Below, piece after piece: positions 30,587 to 34,431 of a stretch of DNA of 34,431 nt. Source of the stretch: Candidatus Rokuibacteriota bacterium (GTDB lineage Bacteria > Methylomirabilota > Methylomirabilia > Rokubacteriales > CSP1-6); assembly GCA_016209385.1 (NCBI GenBank), contig JACQWB010000050.1:1-34431 (forward strand), in the 5' to 3' direction. The notes below the pieces were generated by a model. It was not told where the DNA came from. It was given only the letters and a program-made list of their open reading frames with translations, and searched no databases. Every line of letters starts with the position of its first letter. Positions within the stretch are counted from its first letter, which is position 1. Position numbers and translations under genes: made by a program.

Positions 30587-31680
30587 CAGCCGCGGAAGCG
30601 GAAGTAGCCGATCAGGCCGGCCGCCACCACCGCCATCAGGCCGAGCGCGGCCGGATAGCCGTAGCGCCAGCCCAGCTCGGGCATGTGCTGGAAGTTCATC
30701 CCGTAGATGCTGGCGATGAACGTCAAGGGGATGAAGAGCGTGGCGATAACGGTGAGGACCTTCATGACCTCGTTCAACCGCTGGTTCTGAGCCGAGAGGT
30801 AGACTTCCATGAGGAACGCGGCGGTCTCACGGTAGGTCTCCACCAGCTCCAGCCCCTCCACCGTGTGGTCGTGGCAGTCCCGCAGGAAGATGCGGGTCTC
30901 CGTGGCGATCAGGGGCGACTCCTCCCGCTGGAGCGCCTGCAGCGCGTCGCGGGTGGCCCAGATCACGCGCCGCAACCCGAGCAGGTCCCGCCGGACCCCA
31001 TGGATCCGCTGGAGCCCCGGGCGCGTCGGCTCGCCCACCACCTCGTCCTCGAGAACCTCCATGCGCTCGCCCACCGACTCCAGCACGGGGAAGAGGCCGT
31101 CCACCACCGCATCCAGGAGCGAGTAGGCGAGATAGTCGGCGCCGGCGGTTCGGATGCGCCCGCGGTTGCGACGGATCCGTTCCCGGACGGGCTCGAACAC
31201 GTCACCGCCGCGCCGCTCCTGCACGGTGAGGACAAAGCCGCGGCCGAAGAAGAGGCTCACCTGCTCCTCGTCGACCTCCGGCGTGAGCCGGATCATCCGG
31301 AGCACGATGAAGTAGTGATCCCCGTACGCTTCCACCTTGGGACGCTGCGGCACCGTCACCACGTCCTCCAGCGCCAGCGGGTGGAGGCCGAAGCGCTCCC
31401 CCAGCTTGGCCAGCAGCTCGGGCTGGCCGAGCCCCTCCACGTTGATCCAGGTCGCGCCCGGCGGGCCGACCAGCTCCAGGCACTCCTCCACCGTCTTGGG
31501 CTCGAACTCCTGGAACTCGTCCGGGTTGAACGTGATGACGGTGAGCCGGGCCGGTTGCCCCTGTTGCGACTCGGGGGCCACGAGCATCCCGGGCGGCACG
31601 CCGGTCTTGAGCGCGCGCCGGCGCCGGAGCCCGAGCGCCTTTCGAAGCCGGATCTGCGGCCGCTTCCGGATGAACCCCAT
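30580..31680 (-). CDS. corA: CorA-family magnesium/divalent cation channel
   Basis: A 366-aa protein with a cytoplasmic N-terminal domain, a long helix region (about 200-300) and two C-terminal membrane helices. The signature YGMNF (in FIASIYGMNFQHMPEL) follows the first membrane helix, as in all CorA channels. The intact HPLALEDVVTVPQRPKVEAY motif is also typical. It transports Mg2+ (or Co2+/Ni2+) into the cell. First gene of the long minus-strand operon, with its own promoter upstream. The basic N-terminus (RKRPQIRLRKALGLRRRRAL) is unusual. Confidence 0.93.
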   Translation of the reverse strand: MGFIRKRPQIRLRKALGLRRRRALKTGVPPGMLVAPESQQGQPARLTVITFNPDEFQEFEPKTVEECLELVGPPGATWINVEGLGQPELLAKLGERFGLHPLALEDVVTVPQRPKVEAYGDHYFIVLRMIRLTPEVDEEQVSLFFGRGFVLTVQERRGGDVFEPVRERIRRNRGRIRTAGADYLAYSLLDAVVDGLFPVLESVGERMEVLEDEVVGEPTRPGLQRIHGVRRDLLGLRRVIWATRDALQALQREESPLIATETRIFLRDCHDHTVEGLELVETYRETAAFLMEVYLSAQNQRLNEVMKVLTVIATLFIPLTFIASIYGMNFQHMPELGWRYGYPAALGLMAVVAAGLIGYFRFRGWW

Positions 31681-31695
31681 GCTCGCCCCCCCGTC

Positions 31696-31725
31696 ATGCT
31701 GCCGGAGGCGCGGCAGCCATGTCAA
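31696..31725 (-). promoter_or_regulatory. predicted promoter of the corA operon
   Basis: Perfect TTGACA (31725-31720), an 18-nt spacer and CAGCAT (31701-31696, 3/6), followed by a short G-rich leader to ATG 31680. The -35 is strong and the -10 poor. Confidence 0.4.
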
Positions 31726-31796
31726 GCGAGGGCGCGCGGGTGTGCTATGCTGGACGCGCGGCCTCGGGCCGCATTTGTCGTGTCTGGACAGCCGAT

Positions 31797-32042
31797 GACG
31801 AGCGAAGGCTTTTGCGATGTCGCGATCGAGGCGGCCACGCGGGCGGGCGACTTCCTCCGCGCCGAGTGGGGCCGCCGCCACCAGGTCGCCTTCAAGGGCG
31901 GCCCGACGAACCTGGTGACGGAGATGGACCGGCGAGCAGAGGCCCTCATCATCGAGCGGCTCCGAGCCGCCTTCCCCACCCACGCGATCCTCTCCGAGGA
32001 GCGGGGAGCGGTGGGCGACGCGTCCCGCTACCGGTGGATCAT
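31797..32042 (+). pseudogene. inositol monophosphatase family, truncated before the metal site
   Basis: From ATG 31797 the frame reads MTSEGFCDVAIEAATRAGDF, then FKGGPTNLVTEMDRRAEALI and FPTHAILSEERGAVGDASRY followed by RWII. This is the N-terminal third of the IMPase/SuhB family including the first Glu of the metal site (SEE). Family members continue with D-P-L-D-G-T. Here the sequence ends at that point and becomes the antisense of the ThDP enzyme's last codons. The ORF runs on to 32244 only as that antisense. About 82 of roughly 260 residues remain. Confidence 0.75.
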
Positions 32043-33662
32043 CTACAGCTCCCAGGGCGGATCGATCGCCAGCGGCAGCTCGAGGAGTGTTGGGCCGGGA
32101 GCGGCCAGGGCCTTGGCGAGCGCGCGCGGGAGGTCGTCGAGGCGCTCGACACACTCGCCCTCGGCGCCGAACGCCCTGGCCAGCGCCGGAAAGTCGGGAT
32201 TGACCAGGTCGGCCTCACCCCACCGGCTGAAGATCGCCTCCTGAAGCCACTTGATCGCGCCGTAGCGCGCGTCGTTCAGCACCAGGAAGACGACCGGGAG
32301 CTGATACTTCACCGCCGTGGCCAGCTCGTTCACGGAGAAGAGAAAGCCGCCGTCGCCGACCACCGCGATGACGGGCCAGTCGGGGTGGGCGATCCTGGCA
32401 CCGATCGCGGCGGGGACCGCGTAGCCGAGGACGGCCGAGCCCACCGGGTAGAGGAAGGTGCGCGGCCTGAGCACGGGGAAGTACCACTCCATCCAGTAGT
32501 TGATCCCGGTCTGGTCGTTCACGACCACACCCTCGGGTGGGAGCGCGTCGCGCAGGATCCGGATCAGCCGGTCCATTTCGGCGGTGTAGCGCGGGCTCTT
32601 CGCCTCGCGCTGCCGGCCGAGCGAGTCCCAGTCCCACTCCGAGCGCCCCGGGCCTGGCCCAAGCGCTGTGACCAGCCCGGCCAGCCCGTCCCGGGCGTCG
32701 CCCACGATTGCGAGGGTCGGCGGGAAGAGCTTGCCGATCACGGTCGCGTCCAGGTCGAGGTGGAGGAGTTGCTGGTCCGCCGAAAAGTTGAGGTTCAGCA
32801 GCAGCCCTTTGGTGGAGCGGTGGGCAAAGCGGCAGCCGACGGCCAGGATCACGTCCGCAGTCTCGAGCGCCGCCTGGGTCGCCCGCCTGTTCGGGAGCAC
32901 GCCGAGCCAGAGAGGATCGGTCTCGGGAATGATGCCGCGCCCCGTCACCGTCGTGATGACCGGGGCCCGGAGTCTCCGGGTGAGGGCTAGGAGCTCGGCG
33001 CCCGCCTCCGCAGCCACGGCCCCGCCTCCCGAGACGAGCAGCGGGCGCCGGGCCTGAGCGAGGCGCCGCGCGGCGTCCTCGATCGGGCCGACGTCGCACG
33101 GAGGCCGGCGGCCGCTCCTCGGCGGTGTGAGGCCTCCTTCAATCTTGGCGGTGAGCAGGTCCGTCGGGAGCGAGAGCGCGATGGGGCCTGGCCGTCCGGT
33201 CCTCAGGAGGTGAAACGCTCCCTGGATCGCGCCGGGAATCGCGCCGCCCTCCGTGATGGTCTCGGCCCAGCGACAGACTGGCTTGAAGCACTCGATCTGG
33301 TTCGGCACCTCGTGGAGCGCTCCGACCTCCTTTCCGATCAGGGGCGACGGGATGTCGCTCATCAGCACCACCACCGGGATCGAGCCGGAATAGGCCTCGG
33401 CGAGCGGCGTCAGCGTGTTAGTCGCCCCGGGACCCGTGGTTACCACGACCACGCCCGGTCGCCCAGAAGCTCGAGCATACCCGTCGGCCATGAACGCCGC
33501 GCCCTGCTCGTGGCGGGCCAGGATGTGGGTGATCTCCGACTGTCCGAGGAGCGCGTCGTAGACCGCCAGGTTGTGAATGCCCGGGATGCCGAAGACGTGG
33601 CGCACGCCTTCGGCCCGGAGCGCTTCGATGACCCACTCCCCGCCCGTACGCGTTTGCGTCAT
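32043..33662 (-). CDS. thiamine-diphosphate enzyme, acetolactate synthase-like large subunit family
   Basis: A 539-aa ThDP-dependent decarboxylase-superfamily protein. The N-terminal Pyr domain has RHEQGAAFMADGYAR with catalytic E52 and TTGPGATNTLTPLAEAYSGS. The middle domain and the C-terminal PP domain with VVGDGGFLFSVNELATAVKY and VLNDARYGAIKW (GDG...N ThDP-Mg motif) are complete. These enzymes include acetolactate synthase, benzoylformate decarboxylase and sulfopyruvate decarboxylase. No regulatory subunit gene is adjacent, so a catabolic role is likelier than branched-chain synthesis. ATG 33662 is preferred over 33719. Its stop abuts the truncated IMPase gene. Confidence 0.88.
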   Translation of the reverse strand: MTQTRTGGEWVIEALRAEGVRHVFGIPGIHNLAVYDALLGQSEITHILARHEQGAAFMADGYARASGRPGVVVVTTGPGATNTLTPLAEAYSGSIPVVVLMSDIPSPLIGKEVGALHEVPNQIECFKPVCRWAETITEGGAIPGAIQGAFHLLRTGRPGPIALSLPTDLLTAKIEGGLTPPRSGRRPPCDVGPIEDAARRLAQARRPLLVSGGGAVAAEAGAELLALTRRLRAPVITTVTGRGIIPETDPLWLGVLPNRRATQAALETADVILAVGCRFAHRSTKGLLLNLNFSADQQLLHLDLDATVIGKLFPPTLAIVGDARDGLAGLVTALGPGPGRSEWDWDSLGRQREAKSPRYTAEMDRLIRILRDALPPEGVVVNDQTGINYWMEWYFPVLRPRTFLYPVGSAVLGYAVPAAIGARIAHPDWPVIAVVGDGGFLFSVNELATAVKYQLPVVFLVLNDARYGAIKWLQEAIFSRWGEADLVNPDFPALARAFGAEGECVERLDDLPRALAKALAAPGPTLLELPLAIDPPWEL

Positions 33663-33715
33663 GATTGAGCCGTGGCTGGCAAGAGGCCGCCGGACGAGAC
33701 CGCCCGGCTGGGACC

Positions 33716-33982
33716 TCACCCTCCCGAACCGGACATATTGATCTGAGCCCCGGCTGGCGCCTCCGGCCGAACCAGCGGGAACCAGTGCGCGCCGTGCAGG
33801 AGGACGCCGGCGCCGTAGTAGAACCAGCCCATTTTGAAGCTCACTCCAAGGGACGGCAGCTCTTCGCGGGGCAGGCCGCGGATACCGTACTTGGCGGCGT
33901 AGGCGTCAACCTGGAAGAAAAGGGAGACGTAGAACCGGGACGCAGGAACCGCCGCAGGTGCCGCCACCTGGACGTAAGGCAT
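33716..33982 (-). pseudogene. fragment of a TRAP-transporter fused permease
   Basis: The 88-aa frame includes PYVQVAAPAAVPASRFYVSL then FFQVDAYAAKYGIRGLPREE and LPSLGVSFKMGWFYYGAGVL. This matches an internal stretch of DctM-like 4TM/12TM fused TRAP permeases, where the motif is followed by more membrane helices. Here the last about 25 residues (LLHGAHWFPLVRPEAPAGA) are not membrane-like, suggesting a frameshift or junction, and nothing upstream continues the family. A solute uptake gene therefore once stood here. Confidence 0.6.
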
Positions 33983-34126
33983 CCCCGACCGCCGTCGACA
34001 GCCGGTTCACAGCGTCGGCTTTGGGTCACGGCGCGGGCTCGAGTATCCGTCTTCATCGCCCGCTTCCGGGACCCTTCCCACCCGCGCCGCTCACTGGACT
34101 ACCTTCGCTTATGATTCAGCACCGCC

Positions 34127-34315
34127 GTTTCGAGCGCCCACCCGCGCCGAAGGCGCGGGTACCCGGCCGGCGCAACTAGCTCGGGCCTCGCGCGGCGGGT
34201 GGCCCGCCTCACGGCATGGCCGAACCCGCCACGCTCGAATCTACTCGGGCCTCGCCTCGGGGCGGGCCTGCCTGCGGCATGGCCGACGCCCCTCAGCTCG
34301 AACAACGGGGGGAGA
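34127..34315 (+). repeat. structured intergenic repeat, copy 3 with a doubled core
   Basis: It starts TTTCGAGCGC, has a 9-bp hairpin ACCCGCGCC-GAA-GGCGCGGGT and GCGCAA, then two tandem core units of about 65 bp. Unit A (34178-34242) has stem GGCGGGT (34194-34200)/ACCCGCC (34224-34230). Unit B (34243-34314) has GGGGCG (34259-34264)/CGCCCC (34287-34292) and is 70/72 identical to copy 1. It ends at the GGGGGGAG tract and lacks the 3' hairpin of copies 1 and 2. Confidence 0.8.
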
Positions 34316-34353
34316 CTTTCTATGACCCTTGTCAAGAACTTTTTTTTTCACGG

Positions 34354-34431
34354 TCACGCCGCCCGGCGTAACTGCTGCCGCGCCATGGTCGCCAGGTGGT
34401 AGGTCTCGTCGTATGGCACCTGCCGACTCCA
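34354..34431 (-). CDS. C-terminal end of an unidentified gene
   Basis: The minus-strand frame is open from the window edge to TGA at 34354-34356, giving 25 residues: WSRQVPYDETYHLATMARQQ then LRRAA. Codon use is GC-rich like the core genes. The fragment is too short for a family call. A run of nine A (minus strand) follows two nt after the stop, the longest homopolymer in the window. Confidence 0.4.
   Translation of the reverse strand, partial: WSRQVPYDETYHLATMARQQLRRAA

Noticed and set aside
30685-32244. 519-codon plus-strand ORF running opposite corA into the IMPase remnant
   Set aside because: The first two thirds is the antisense of corA (His/Glu/Arg-rich shadow); only the part from 31797 is real coding sequence.
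34330-34348. Nine-T run near 34340-34348 as an intrinsic terminator on the plus strand
   Set aside because: No stable GC stem lies directly before it, and no plus-strand gene ends there.
1-34431. CRISPR array, rRNA or tRNA genes
   Set aside because: No regularly spaced short repeats, rRNA-like stretches or cloverleaf candidates were seen on either strand; a tRNAscan/Infernal run would be decisive.

Overview
The window is high-GC, densely packed bacterial chromosome. Short, nearly homopolymer-free intergenic gaps and many 4-nt ATGA/GTGA gene overlaps are typical of it. The gene content (F420-type luciferase-like oxidoreductase, UPF0282 metallo-hydrolase, tungsten aldehyde oxidoreductase, class III cyclase fused to TPRs, TRAP-permease debris, CaiB/BaiF CoA-transferase) fits an uncultured soil or subsurface lineage such as Rokubacteria/Methylomirabilota. 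That assignment is inference from gene content; no rRNA or other marker gene is present.

Layout. (1) 1-3507, minus strand: a tightly coupled operon of CoA-transferase, epoxide-hydrolase-like enzyme, DUF4149 membrane protein, TenA/PqqC-fold protein and a VOC protein cut by the window edge. (2) 3508-5047: divergent promoters, a secreted TPR protein and endonuclease III (nth). (3) 5048-12387: an accessory scrapyard between two DNA-repair genes. It holds an MNT antitoxin with an internally deleted HEPN toxin, a restriction-enzyme C-terminus split by an IS630-family element, an alpha/beta hydrolase with a Cys nucleophile, a DUF5677 protein, an orphan membrane protein, a 21-residue serine-recombinase stub and a zinc-finger protein. 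(4) 12388-15878: endonuclease IV (nfo) with an SRPBCC protein, divergent from an EamA transporter, then a convergent MFS transporter. (5) 15889-18851: mandelate-racemase-family enzyme and class III cyclase/TPR protein in one operon with the MFS gene. (6) 18911-21298: an aldehyde:ferredoxin oxidoreductase gene bracketed by inverted copies of a structured intergenic repeat. (7) 21320-31680: a roughly 10-kb minus-strand operon running CorA, RNase-H-like protein, ketopantoate-reductase-like protein, heterodimeric ABC exporter, alkyltransferase-like protein, LLM oxidoreductase, YbaK, a 29-aa small ORF, SDR, UPF0282 MBL protein and a peroxiredoxin. (8) 31797-34431: a truncated inositol-monophosphatase remnant, a ThDP enzyme, a TRAP-permease remnant, a third repeat copy and the end of an unidentified gene.

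The most notable observations are these. The peroxiredoxin has an in-frame TGA exactly at its peroxidatic position, followed by a SECIS-like hairpin, so it is probably a selenoprotein. A dispersed intergenic element occurs three times, and one of its stems changes sequence between copies while keeping its pairing. Several -10 elements sit 6-9 nt before start codons, which suggests leaderless transcripts. The accessory segment preserves readable scars: an in-frame toxin deletion, a clean IS insertion with TA duplication, and a gene truncated exactly at its neighbour's stop codon.
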